A stretch of 64,000 nucleotides of DNA, from positions 77,170,044 through 77,234,043 of the forward strand of contig NW_026947486.1 of the NCBI RefSeq assembly GCF_034190915.1, given 5' to 3'. The notes beneath the pieces were generated by a model, which ran no database searches, was not told where the DNA came from, and saw nothing but the letters and a program-made list of their open reading frames with translations. The first letter of the stretch is position 1; each line of letters begins with the position of its first letter. A program made the position numbers and the translations under genes. Origin of the DNA: Cavia porcellus (Eukaryota; Chordata; Mammalia; Rodentia; Caviidae). Positions 33,976 through 45,763 of this stretch are shown piece by piece.

Positions 33976-36289
33976 CACATCAATCCACAGTGATATATTT
34001 GTGGATTGATGTTTTCAATTCTTTTGGGAAAATTCCCAGAAGCAGGATAGCTGGGCCAAAGGGAATCTCTAATCCTAGCTTTTTCAGTAATCTGCACACT
34101 GATTTCCATAGTGTTTGCACCAGTTTGCACTCTTACCAACAGTGGAAAAGAGTTACTTTTTCCCATAGGCTCTCTAGCAATGGTTGTTGGTTCATTTGTT
34201 GATCTTGGCCATTCTTTCTGAGGTGAAATCCAATCTCAGTGTTGCTTTAATTTGCATTTCACAAATGACAAATAATGTTGAACATTTTTTCATATATTTA
34301 CTTTCCATTTGTATTTCTTCATCTGAGAAGTGTGTATTCATCTCAGATACCCATTTTTGGATTGGGTCCTTGAATTTTTGATCCTGATTTTTAAAAAAAA
34401 ATCCTCATAAGCTCTAGATAGAAGTCTTTTGTCTGAGGGACAATTGGCTAAGATATTTTCCCAATTCATGGACTTTCTTTTCACTCTGTTGGAGATTTCC
34501 TTTGACACCCAAAAACATTTTAATAAGATGAGATCCTAGTTTTTGTTTTAAGAAGGTGTTTCCTATGCAGTTTGATTTTTTTCATGAATTCTCTGCCTAC
34601 TTCTATGTCAGCAACATTTCTATATACTTTGTCTTTCAGCAGATTTAGTGTTGCTGTTTTAATATTTACATCTTTGATCTACTTTCACTTTAGTTTAGTG
34701 CATGCTGATAGACATTGGTCTAGTTTTAGTTTTTGGTATAGGGAGAGCAAGTTTTTCTAGCACCACTTATTAAAGGGGCTATCTTTCTTCCAGTGTACAT
34801 GTTTGGCTCCTTTGCTAAAGATGAGGTAGCTGAGAGTTTTTATAGTTGTGGGTATATCTTCTGATCTATCCCATTAATCTTCAGGCCTGTGTTTATTGCA
34901 ATACCATGTTGATTTTATCACAATAGTTTTGTAATATAATTTCAAGTTGGAAATGGTGATGCCTCCTACCTTACCTTTGTTACCCAGAATTGCCTTTGCT
35001 ATTCTAGGTCTCTTCTGTTTCCAGATGAATTTTAGATATGATTTAACTAGATCTGTGAGGTTTGCAAGTGGTATTTTGATTGGGATTGCACTGAATCTAT
35101 ATAATACTTTTAGGAGAATGACCATTTTCATGAAGTTTTTTCTTCTATCCATGAACAGGGCACATCTTTCCATTTTCTGAAATCTTTGATTTACTTTTTC
35201 AGTGTAATTCACTTTACCCTGTATAGATCTTTTAATTCCTTTGTTAGACTGATTCCTAAGTATTTCATTTTTTAGAAGGTATAGTGAAGTGTATGCTTTC
35301 CTTCATTTCTATTAGTGAGTTTCTTGTTTGTGTACATGAATGCTGTTGATTTTTGAGTGTTGACCTTGTATCCAGCTACATTACTGAATCTGGTTGTTAT
35401 ATCTAGAAGTCTTTCAATGGAGTTTTCGGGGCCTTCTTTGTAGTGTATCATATCATCTGCAATAATGATAATTTAATTTATTCCTTTCCTGTCTTTATTT
35501 CTTCTATTTCTCTTTCTTGTATAATTGCTCTGGTTAATTTTCCCAGAACTATATTGAATAAGAGTGGTGATAATGGACATCTTGGTCTTGTTCCTGATTT
35601 TAGAATGAAAGTTTTCAGTTTTTGTCCATTTAGTAAGATGTTGGTTGTTGGTTTATCGTATATGGCTTTCATCAGATTGAATTAGACACTGTTTATTCCA
35701 ATTTTCTGTAGATTTTTTTTTTACCATGAATGAGTGTTGGATTTTGTCAAAACCTTTTGTTGCATCTATTGAGATGACTATCTGTTTCTTGTCCTTGTGT
35801 CTGTTAACATTTACTGATTTGCACATGTTGAAGCATCCTTGCATTCCTGGGCTGAACTCCCATGGAGTTTAATCTTACTGATGACTTGTTGCATTCTGTT
35901 TGCCAGTATTTTATTGAGAATTTTTGCGTCTATGTTCATTAGAGAGATTTGCCTATAATTTTCTTTGTTGATTGGGTCTTTTCTCTGGTTTGGGTATTAG
36001 AGTAATACTTGTTTTAGGAATGAGTCATGGAGAATAACTTCCCTTTCAATTTCTTTAAAGAGTTTGAAGAATGTTGGCATTAAGTCTTCCTTGAACTTCT
36101 TGTAGGATTCAGCTGTGAATCCATAAGGAGCTGGACTTTTATTTGTTGATATTGTTCTAATTAAATTTTTAATTTCATTAACTGAAATTCAGTTATTCAG
36201 GCATTTTACATCTTCCTGAGTCAGCTTTAGTAATTCATATATTTTTAGGAATCTGTCCATTTGGTCTGTTTTATTGAACCTATGAGAGT

Positions 36290-36745
36290 AAATTCTTAAA
36301 TACCAGTCATAGCTCCTTGATGAGTGACTCTGGGGCCCTGTGTTGGGCTGGACTGGGCTCAGTATCTCTGTGAGCACTGAGTCTGGTCAGGCTTTTACCC
36401 TGATGGATTGTGCTGATCTACTCAGCTTGGCAGAGTTTAGGTCCTCTGTACAGCTGTGCAGATAATGGGCAGAGCTCAAATTCTCCAAAGCCCATTGTAA
36501 CTCCCTAATGAGCATCTCTGAGGCTCTGGCTTGGGCTGTGCTCTATACCTCTGTGACCAATGAGGCTTGCTAGGCATTCCCCTAATGGATTGCACTGGGA
36601 TGCTGCACTGTGCAGATTTCATATCTTCTTTGCAGCTATCAAGAATGCACCACTGGAATGTGGTGGTACGGCCTTATACCTGGCTGGGTAGGTTCTAAAC
36701 CTCCATGATCCAGGCTGCTGGTTGGTGTGTGACCCCTAGTTTCTG
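36290..36745 (-). promoter_or_regulatory. L1 E 5' UTR monomers (~189 bp period)
   Basis: Plus-strand phrases 'tagctccttgatgag..ctctg.ggc' at ~36308 and 'taactccctaatgag..ctctgaggc' at ~36497 run in parallel through 'ctgatggattg' and 'cta(a)tggattg'. Spacing is about 189 bp. GC-rich, with slightly more than two units. Confidence 0.7.
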
Positions 36746-36900
36746 GTTCTGCCCTTGTTGTAATCTTCAATCAATCAATCTTCAATTATACTTTTCTCTC
36801 TGTTCTTCCTTTCTCCTACCCCTGCAAATAACTTCTCAAACTCCCACTCCATCAACCCTACACTCCAAATATCTGCATATACAAATAATATGAGCAAAAT

Positions 36901-36966
36901 TCTCTCTCTCTCTTTTCCTTCCTTCTTTCTTTCCTTCCTTCCTTCCTTCCTTCCTTCCTTTCTTTT
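36901..36966. repeat. CT-rich microsatellite, (CT)n then (CCTT)n
   Basis: TCTCTCTCTCT is followed by a run of CCTT repeats; simple-sequence repeat between L1 E and L1 G. Confidence 0.95.
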
Positions 36967-37429
36967 TGTTCTCTTTCTCTCATTTTTCCTTCCCCCATTC
37001 TCTATATTCTAGTTTAATTGTCATCAGTCTTACAGCATAGTATTTCTAGGCCATAAAAAAGAGTAAAATTGCAAAAAAATTTAAAAATTACCTACATACA
37101 AGATTGGTTCTTTAGATTGAAAGTACTGGTAGTGATTTTCATAACATTGCAAAAGAATTGATACTATTATGTAAAGTAGGTTGAAAAACTGTGTGATTTC
37201 CAAAATATAATCAAAGCTGAAGTTACATTGCTGCGAAACAAACACTAACCAGATTTCCATAAGAGTGATTGAGTTTTCTACCCTAATTCAAAACTTTCAG
37301 CACAGGAACAACAGAAAAATGAGAAAATAAAGAAACAGGATGTTTCCAAAAACTCTATCTCCCTTAAAGTTTATTTCATAGACACCAAAGTAGAGGAAGA
37401 TATGAACAAACAATTTTTAGGATGGCAAA

Positions 37430-37526
37430 AATATTTGAAAAGTATTTGAAAAATATAAAAAGTATTTGAAAAAATACTTTTCAAATATATTTGAAAAAAT
37501 ACTTTTCAAAATATTTGAAAAGTATT
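37430..37526. repeat. Cluster of alternating inverted ~13-nt words with a hairpin
   Basis: Words of the form ATTTGAAAAGTATT and AATACTTTTCAAAT alternate several times. A perfect hairpin is AATACTTTTCAAA (37498-37510), loop ATA, TTTGAAAAGTATT (37514-37526). It sits near the 5' end of L1 G. Confidence 0.85.
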
Positions 37527-40500
37527 GATAAAAACAAGTGAAAAGTTCCATAAGACGGCTGGTGACATAAAAATGTTATAAATAAACAGATGAAGGTCAT
37601 GCTTCATAAAATGGTCAATGAGTTTAAAAACCACAAAGAAAAAGTTAATTGAATTAATAAGGTGATATCAGACATGAAAAATTGCTTTAGCAAAGAATTA
37701 GAGATTATGAAAACAAACATAAATCAAGGATATTGAATATGCAGGCAGACAAAATGATCAATATGAGGAGAGTGTCAGAAATAGAAAATAAGGTTCAAGT
37801 AGTGGAAAATTTGTAGAATGATGCTCTAAAAAGAATAGGATGCTATGGAAACTAGATACAATAGCTAATTGCTTAAAATCTAAGAATTACAGGAGTTAGA
37901 AATGATTAGATGATAACAGAAACATTTTCACCAAGAATCAAAACTTTTCCGAATCTAGGTAAAGTACTCAAATTCCAGGTAAACAAAGCCTATACAAGCC
38001 CAGATAGTCATAAGCCAAAAAATACTTCTTCATGACATATTATAGCCAACATTATAGAAATACAAAACAGAGAACAAAATTATAGAGATACAAAAATTAT
38101 TAGAGAAAAACAGCAAGTGCCTTTTAAAGGAAAAACTATTATAATAAGAGAATTCTTATCACGCACCTTAAACTCCAGGAAACCATGGAGCAAAGATGTT
38201 CAAAACCTAAAAGAAAAACAAGTAATTCCAAATCTGGTTAAAATATCCTGCACAATTATCTTTCAAAATTGATGGTAAAATAAAGATTTTCAGCCACTAT
38301 CAGCAACCAAAGAAATTCATAGTAACTAAATGAGAATTACAGTAAGTATTTAAATGAGTCCTAGACAGAGACAGAACCACCAACATCAACAAATAATACA
38401 AAGGAAAAACTATGCCTAACTGGGAGAGTAGTTAAACAAATTTGAAAATTAGAGGACTCAGCACTGGAAAAATAATGTAATGACAAGTTTCAGTAAATAG
38501 CTTTCAATAATAATACTCAATGTCAAAGGTCTTAACTCTCTAATCAACACATAGACTGGCAGATTAGATTAAAAAACAGATCATATCATATTTGCCCAAC
38601 AGAAACATACAAGATCCACAAAGAAATGTGTTAACTCAAAGGGAAAGAATAGAAGATAATACCCCATGCAAAAGAAGTCTCAAAGTGAAAAAGAATAATG
38701 ATCCTGCTTTCAGAAAATGTGAACCTCAAGCCAAAACTAAGATGAGGAAAGGAAGAAGACTAATATATACCGGTACAGGGAACAATTCAGTAGGAAGACA
38801 TAACAATTATAAGTATATATGCACTGAATGTCAGCCTGCTAAAAAATACAGAGACATAAATACAATCATAATGGATGACTTCTTTACCCCAGTCTCACAA
38901 ATAGTTGCATGAACCAGCAAAAAATCAAGAAATATCAGTGTTGAACTATACCATCCAAAAAATGGACTTAACAGAGAACTATAGTTTTTCATCCAACAAC
39001 TAATGAATACACATTTTTCTTCAAAAAGACAATATTTTAGGCTATAAAAATGTTAAATGAACACAAAATAATTGAAATAATATCTAGTATCTTATCAGAT
39101 AAAAACAATGAATGTAGAAAACAGCAAAACTTACATGCAAACACATAAAGATTAATTAGTACTTCATTGAATATTCAGTGGATCACAGAAGTAATCAGCA
39201 AAGAAGCTTAAAAAGTTCTGGGAATCAAAGGCAAGATAAACACAAAATATAAAAACCAATGGGACACATTAAAAGCAGTTCTATGCCTCAGTTTTATGAC
39301 TGTAGCTGTGAATTCTCACATTAAACAAATAGAGGGATCCCAAATAAATTATTTAATGATGACTATCAAGGTCTTAGGAAAAAAGAGTAATCCAAAAGCA
39401 AAACATAAAAGGAAATTACAAAGATCAGTGTGGAAATCAATGAAATTGAGACTAAAATATTACAAAGGGTCAAAGAATCAGAGTTGATTCTTTGAAAAGA
39501 TAAACAAGATTGATAATTCCCTAGCCAAATTTACCAAAGAAAGAAAGAAAAAAAATTGTTAATGGAATTTGACATGGAAAAGACAGAATCAAAATGGACA
39601 TTGCCAATACCCAGAGGATTTTTAAGAAACTATTTTGAAAATTTATGTTCCGAAAAATTAAAGAAATTCATGAGTGTCTAGTCATGTAAATTACCAAAAC
39701 TGAACAAAGAACAAATGAAAACCCTATGCAGATCACTAATAGACACTGAAAGAGAGGCAATAATAAATACTCTACAAACTAAGAAAAATCGCAGGACTAA
39801 ATGGACTCCCAGCTGAATTTTACAAGAACATTAGGGAAAAATGAAAGATGATCATATTGAAGGATTTAAATGAAATTGAAAGTGGAGAAACAGTGTTAAG
39901 GTCACTCCTTGTGCTAGAATTACCTTGATAAAAAACAGACAAGGATTCAACAAAAACGAACACGACAAGTCAATTTCCTTAGTGAGCATAGATGCAAAGA
40001 TTCTCAACAAAATACTTACAAACAGCATGTAATGAATCATTAAAAATATCATAAATGATGACCAAATCATTCATTCAAGGGATACAAGGATGGTTCAATG
40101 TATGTAAATGAAATATACCACATAAACAAAAGGACAACATTCATACCACTATCTCACTAGACACAGAAGAAACCTTTGAAAAACAATTCAACATCCATTC
40201 ATGACAAAATCCCTGAGAAAAATAGGTGCAGAAGGAACATACCTCAAATTGATGAAAGGCATTTATGACAAACCCACTGATAATATTTACTAAATGGATG
40301 AAAAACTAAAAACCTTTTCTCCAAAACCACAGACAAATGATTCAACTCTATTCTTATTCAATAAACTACTCAAACCTTAAAACAGAATAATTAGAAAACA
40401 TAAAAGCGATATAAGAGTAATTAAAGAATTCAAACTGTTTTCATTAGCAGAAGAAATGATCATTTTCATAAAAGACAGCAAAACTCCAGTAGAAGACTAC

Positions 40501-41234
40501 TTAAACTAATAAATTCACAAAAGTGGTAGGATGCAAAATCAACATACAAAAATAAACAACTTTCCTATATGGTAACCATGAAAACATGGAGAAAGGATCA
40601 TGAAAATAATCCCATTAACTATAGATTCAAAACATTAAATAGCTAGGAATTAACCTAAATAAGGCAGATCAATGCCTTTATGGTAAAAACTATAACACTG
40701 TGAAAAAGATATTGACGAAGACATTATAAAATGGAAAGACAACCTGGATTGGCATAAAAATTATTTTCAAATGACCATATAAACAAAAGTAAAATATAGA
40801 CTTAATGCCATTCCTAACCACATTCATCATGAAACTAGAAAATTACTAAAATTTACATGGAACCAGAAGGGACACAGAATAGTCAAAGTAATCTTGAGCA
40901 AAAGAAAAAAAAAAAGCAGAAAAGGAGGCACTGCAATCTCAGATTTCAAGTTATAACACTAAGGTAAAGTAGCAAAAATACCATAGTATGACTACAGAAT
41001 AGATATGTTGACCAATGGAATAAAATTGTGCGTGCAGAAACAACCTCATGTATCTTCAACCACTGACTTTTTGATAAAGGAGCTAAAGTTATACCATGGA
41101 GAAAGGATAGCTTTGTTAACAAATGGTGCTAATAAAACTGACTTTTCATGCACAGAAGAATGAATCTAGATTCCTATCACTCCCATTGTACTAAAATAAA
41201 ATAAAAATGGATCAGAAACTTGTATTTCAAAAAC

Positions 41235-41590
41235 AGTGTCTTGGTTACTTTTCCTTGTTGTTGAGACAAAATAATTGATGCCCAAAATCAAGGAGGGAAA
41301 GGTTTGTACACCTGACAGTTTTTGGAGTTTTTGGTCCATGATCAGCTGACCCCGAGGCAGAATGGCACGTGGCAGAGCCAACAGTTTATGGTGGTGGAAA
41401 AAGCAACAAGAGCACAAGGATAGGAAGGCTCTTCCTATCCCTTACATCGTTTACACACATCCACTTGGGTGTGGCAGTCACATCCATAATCCCATCATTG
41501 GACCATGAGTCATTCACAAACTCTAGAATCCCATTTCCATGACAGCATGATGCTATGAGGAAACACCAAACACAAACCATACCAAAACAG
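41235..41590 (+). mobile_element. hAT-Charlie-like element (URR1-like) in L1 G
   Basis: It begins TGTCTTGGTTACTTTTCCTTGTT and runs 'gagacaaaataattgatgccc', 'ggagggaaaggtttgta'. It is colinear with the reverse complement of 42523-42873. L1 G text continues on both sides. The right end is approximate, and I could not verify an 8-bp duplication. Confidence 0.6.
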
Positions 41591-41852
41591 AAACACTGAA
41601 TCTTCATGACGATGTGAAAAACAAAACTCTTGTAGACATAAACAAGGACTTCTGGACAGAAACCTAATTGCATAAGAAATAATACCATGAATCAAATAGT
41701 GGAGTTATATCAAATTAAAAACCTCTGTACAGCAAAGGAAACAATAAAGAGTTAACCTATAAATTGAAAATAAAATTTTGCAAACTACCTAGACAAAGGA
41801 ATACCTGAAATAAAGAGCTTAAAGTTATACATCTGTCAATATAAAATCTAGT

Positions 41853-42251
41853 GAAGATTATGCAGCTATAAAAAAGGATGATCTTGAGGCCTTCATATTG
41901 AAATGGAGGCAACTTGACACTATCCTCATAAGTGAAATAAATAAGAATAATATTTGTAAATATCACATTGTGTCTCTAGTGTAAAAAGTAATAAGAACTT
42001 TAGGAGTAATAAAACCCAAAATGTGTAATTGCTATTGTAAAAAGAGAGGAAAAGAAAATGCTGTAAAGAGCATAACTGCATGTATGTTTAACTGTGTAAG
42101 ATAGATGACCATATTACTAAGTTTTTGTTGGATTGTTGATCAGAACTATTTGCAGTCTCACTGTTTGAATGTCCAATTTCTATGCTTTAATTTTGTAACT
42201 TGAGAAACTTTTTCTTAGATGACAGTATGTAATTTATCAACTGCTGATTCG
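41853..42251 (+). mobile_element. L1 copy H, 3' end only
   Basis: It starts in the ORF2 C-terminus ('AIKKDDLEAFILKWRQLDTILISEINKNNICKYHIVS', with changes) and passes straight into the short 3' UTR type ('aataagaactttaggagtaataaaaccc') also seen in L1 B at 18500. It meets the poly(A) end of L1 I tail-to-tail at about 42251. Confidence 0.75.
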
Positions 42252-42522
42252 TTTTTTATTTTATTTCTTAAAGAGATTTCTTAAAGACAAAACAGGACAT
42301 AACAAAGCAGATCAGAACAGAACAATGTAAGCAACACAGTATTTCACCAGAAGACAACTCGATATTAACAGTAAGCACCATAATGTCTCTTTCTTTGAAA
42401 TAGTTGAACATAACTTCATATCCAATACTATTAAAGAAAACAAAATAGTGTAAAACCATTCAAGAGAATGAAACTATTATAGGGTATTCAGAGACGAATA
42501 ACAGAAAATGAACAATGGTTAC

Positions 42523-42873
42523 TCTATTGTCATGGTTTATGTCTGTGGCCTCAGGACTCATGAATTTGCATTGTGCATTTATGATTGGTTCATTGTCTAG
42601 TGCTTAGATTAATGGTGTCAGTGCTACACCCACATAGGGGTGGAGCCAGGATGTAATGTAATGGCAGGAAGAAGTGTGCCTTGCTCTTTTACTGGTTTAT
42701 GCTTGCTGTTTGCAGCTGCCATGAATTGTGGCTCAGCCATGCCTGCCTGCCTCGGAGCCGACTGAGTGTGGACTGAAACCTCCAAAACCCGTAAGAAATT
42801 AAACGATCCTTTCCCAACTTGGGCTTCAGGTATTTTGTCTCTGCAACAAGGATAAATTAACTAAGACATATAT
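42523..42873 (-). mobile_element. hAT-Charlie-like element (URR1-like) in the 3' UTR of L1 I
   Basis: On the minus strand it begins TGTCTTAGTTAATTTATCCTTG and matches the layout of the copy at 41235. Its end region matches window bases 1-137. It interrupts a 3' UTR module of L1 I, whose text continues on both sides (AATGAACAATGGTTACTCTA | CATCTCGTTTTCCATAG). Confidence 0.65.
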
Positions 42874-45439
42874 CATCTCGTTTTCCATAGAAAATTTGTT
42901 TATACTATCATACAAAATACAATAATCCAATAAGATACAACATGATAGAACCAATGGAAACATAAGAACAAAAGCATTTCAGAGTAAAATGATATTAAAT
43001 CAGCACTGGCTATTATAAGGACTTGTTTTCTTCAAAATAGCTTTTCATATCATCACAGATAATAAAATCAAACAAACCAGGATAAAAGCATTCCAACTAA
43101 AGAATGCAATCATTAAGGCTTCAAAGCAATGTAATGGTGAATCATGATTACCATAAACAATTATGTACTCTTACCATGTCTTATGCTAGGGAGACTATAT
43201 GGTATTTATACATGTGAGTTTGATTTATTTCACTTATGAGTATGATCTCTAGTTACACCCATTTATTTATAATTATCTCAATGTGATCATTCTTTATAGC
43301 TGAGTAATACTTTATGTATAAAAATACCACAAGTTTTTTATCCATTCCTCTGTTCATGGATACATAGATTGTTTCAAAGATCTGGCTATTACAAATTGTG
43401 CTGCTATAAATATAGATGAACATATATCACTATGTTATGATGTTTGCAATTTTTCTGTGAATATACCTAGAAATGCAATAGCTGGAACAAAAGGGACTTC
43501 CAGGAATCTCCAGAAACCTGTACAGTGGTGGTTGCACCAGTTTACACTCCCACCAACAGTGCTGGAGAGTCTGTTTTCCCCCCACAGCCACTCCAGCATT
43601 TGTTTTTGGTAGTTTTCTTGATCCTGACCATTCTTTCTGGAGTGAGATGGAATCTCAGTGTTGTTTTAATTTTAATTTCTCTAATGACTAATGACAATGA
43701 ACATTTTTTATGTATTTATTTGCCATTTGTATTTCTTCATCTAAGAACTGTGTATTCATCTCAGGTGACCATTTTTGGATTGGGTCCTCGAATATCGGGG
43801 GTATGATTTTTTAAAATCTTTATATGTTTTAGACAGAAGTCCTTTGTCTGAGGAACAGTTCACTAAGATTTTTTCCCAGTTTGTGGGTTTTCTTTTCACT
43901 CCGCTGGAGATTTCTTTTGACGTACAGAACTTTTTAATAAGACGTGATCCCACCTATTGATTTTGGGAAGTAGCTCCCACATAATTTGATTTCTGTTTAT
44001 GTATTCCCTAACTACGTCTTCAATATTTTTACCTACTTTTTCTTCCTATGTCTTCAAGATATTTATCTCCTTTGTCATCCAACAAATTTAGTGTTTCTGT
44101 TTTACTATTCACATGTTTGATCCATTTAACTTTTAGTTTAGTATATGATGATAGGCATAGGTCTAGTTTTAGTTTTTGGCATATGGAGAGACAGTTTTTT
44201 TTTCAGCACCATTTATTAAAGTGACTGTCATTCTTCCAGTGAACATGTTTGGCCCCTTTATCAAAGATACAGTGGTACAGTGTGTTGGTAGTTGTGGTTG
44301 TGTCTTCTAATCTATTCCATTGATCTTCAGATCTGTTTTTTATTCCAGTACCATGTTGATTTTATTACAGTACTTTTGTTGTATAACTTCAAGTCAGGGA
44401 TTGTGATTCCTCCTGCCTTGCCTTTTCTATGTAGAATTGTCCTTGCTATTCTTGGTCTCTTCTGGTTCCAGATGTATTTTAGGAGTGATATCTCTAGATC
44501 TATGAGATATTTTGATGATATTTTCATTGGGATTGCATTGAATCTGTATAACAGTTTTTGGAGAATGGCCGTTTTCACTATATTTATTCTTCCTATCCAT
44601 GAACAGGGGATATTTTTTCTTTTTCTTCTTTGTGGGGGCATTATTACTTGCCCTGTATAGATCTTTTATTTCATTCATGAGATTAATTCCTAAGTATTTC
44701 ATTTTATTTAATGGGAGTGTGAAGGCTGTGGTTTCTCTTATTTCTCTCTCTGTGATTTTGTTGTATACTATAGAAATGCTATTGATTTTTGAGAATTCAT
44801 TTTGTATGCAGCTCATTGCTGAATTTATTTATTGTACCTGGGAGTCTTCAAATGGAGTTTTGGGGGTCTTCTATGTAGAGTATCATGCCATCTGCAAATA
44901 ATTATAATTTAACTTACTCTTTTCCTATCTTTTTTCCTTTTATTTCTCTCTCTTGTCTCATTGCTCTGAACAGTATTTCCAATACTATATTGAGTAGGAG
45001 GGGTTATAATGGACATGCTTGTCTGGTGCCTAATTTTAAGGTAAAGACCTTCAGTTGTTGGCCTTGTAATAGGATGCTGTCTGTTCATTTCTCACCAATG
45101 CCCTTTATTATATTGAGGTAAGGACCATCTATTCCAATTCTCTGTAAGGTGCTTAGCATGAATGAACGTTGGACCTTATCAAAATCTGTTTCTGCATCTA
45201 TATAAATGATCTTACTTTTGTGTGATTCTTACTTTTGGCTTTATTCTTACTTTTGCCTTTATTAATATTGTGGATTAAATTTTTTAAGTTATGTATGTTG
45301 AACCATTTCTGCATGCCTGGGATGAATCCCACTTGGTTGTGTTGTATAATCCTCTTGATGATTTGCTGCATCCTGTTTGCCAATTTTTATTGAGGATTTT
45401 TGCATCTGTGTTCATTATGGAGATTGGCTTATAGTTCTC

Positions 45440-45763
45440 CTTTTTAGTTTAGGTGTTTCTCTGGATTTAGTACTAGAGTAATATTTGCTTCCAAGGATGA
45501 GTCAGGTAGAATTGATTACCTTTCAATTTCATTGAAGATTTTGAGGAGTATAGGCATTAAGTCTTCTTTGTATTTCTTGTAGATTTCTGCAGTTAATGCA
45601 TCTTTTTAGTTGGGTCTTTCTCTGTTTTTGGTACTAGAGTAATATTTGCTTCCAGGAATAAGTTAGGAAAAATTGCTTCCCTTTCAATTTTATTAAATAG
45701 TTTGAGGAGTGTAGCCATTAAGTCTTATTTGTATTTTTTGTAGAATTCCACAGTGAATCCGTC
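45440..45763 (-). repeat. 162-bp tandem duplication inside L1 I ORF2
   Basis: The plus-strand phrases 'ctttttagtt..ggtgtttctctgg' at 45440 and 'ctttttagttgggtctttctctg' at 45602 run in parallel for 162 bp to 'tttcttgtag..ttc.gcagt'. 162 is 54 codons, so the frame is kept. The copies differ at many positions. Confidence 0.85.

Larger units (their letters stand above)
33291..36745 (-). mobile_element. L1 copy E: 5' UTR monomers fused directly to ORF2 RT region
   Basis: On the minus strand monomers (36745-36290) join at about 36288 to ORF2 just before the RT ('NLYSHRFNKTDQMDRFLKIYEL'), so ORF1 and the endonuclease are missing. RT landmarks include '[10 protein letters not shown]' at 35844, IADDMI near 35463-35446 (both Asp kept) and '[24 protein letters not shown]' at 35080-35010. 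The C-terminus spans about 34300-33740 and a 3' UTR runs to 33291. GTTCTGCTCTTCTT at 33277-33290 and GTTCTGCCCTTGTT at 36746-36759 are a possible duplication with two mismatches. Stops occur throughout. Confidence 0.72.
37000..41852 (+). mobile_element. L1 copy G, old
   Basis: ORF1-like remnants at about 37580-38350 (coiled-coil 'MKNCFSKELEIMKTN' near 37675) and ORF2 from about 38510: endonuclease 'LTQRERIEDNTPCKRSLKVKK' (38629-38692), linker at 39180-39540, RT from ~39790 with catalytic position LAEEM near 40450, C-terminal parts to about 41850. It is more diverged than A, B or I and full of stops. It is interrupted by the URR1-like element at 41235-41590. Confidence 0.75.
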
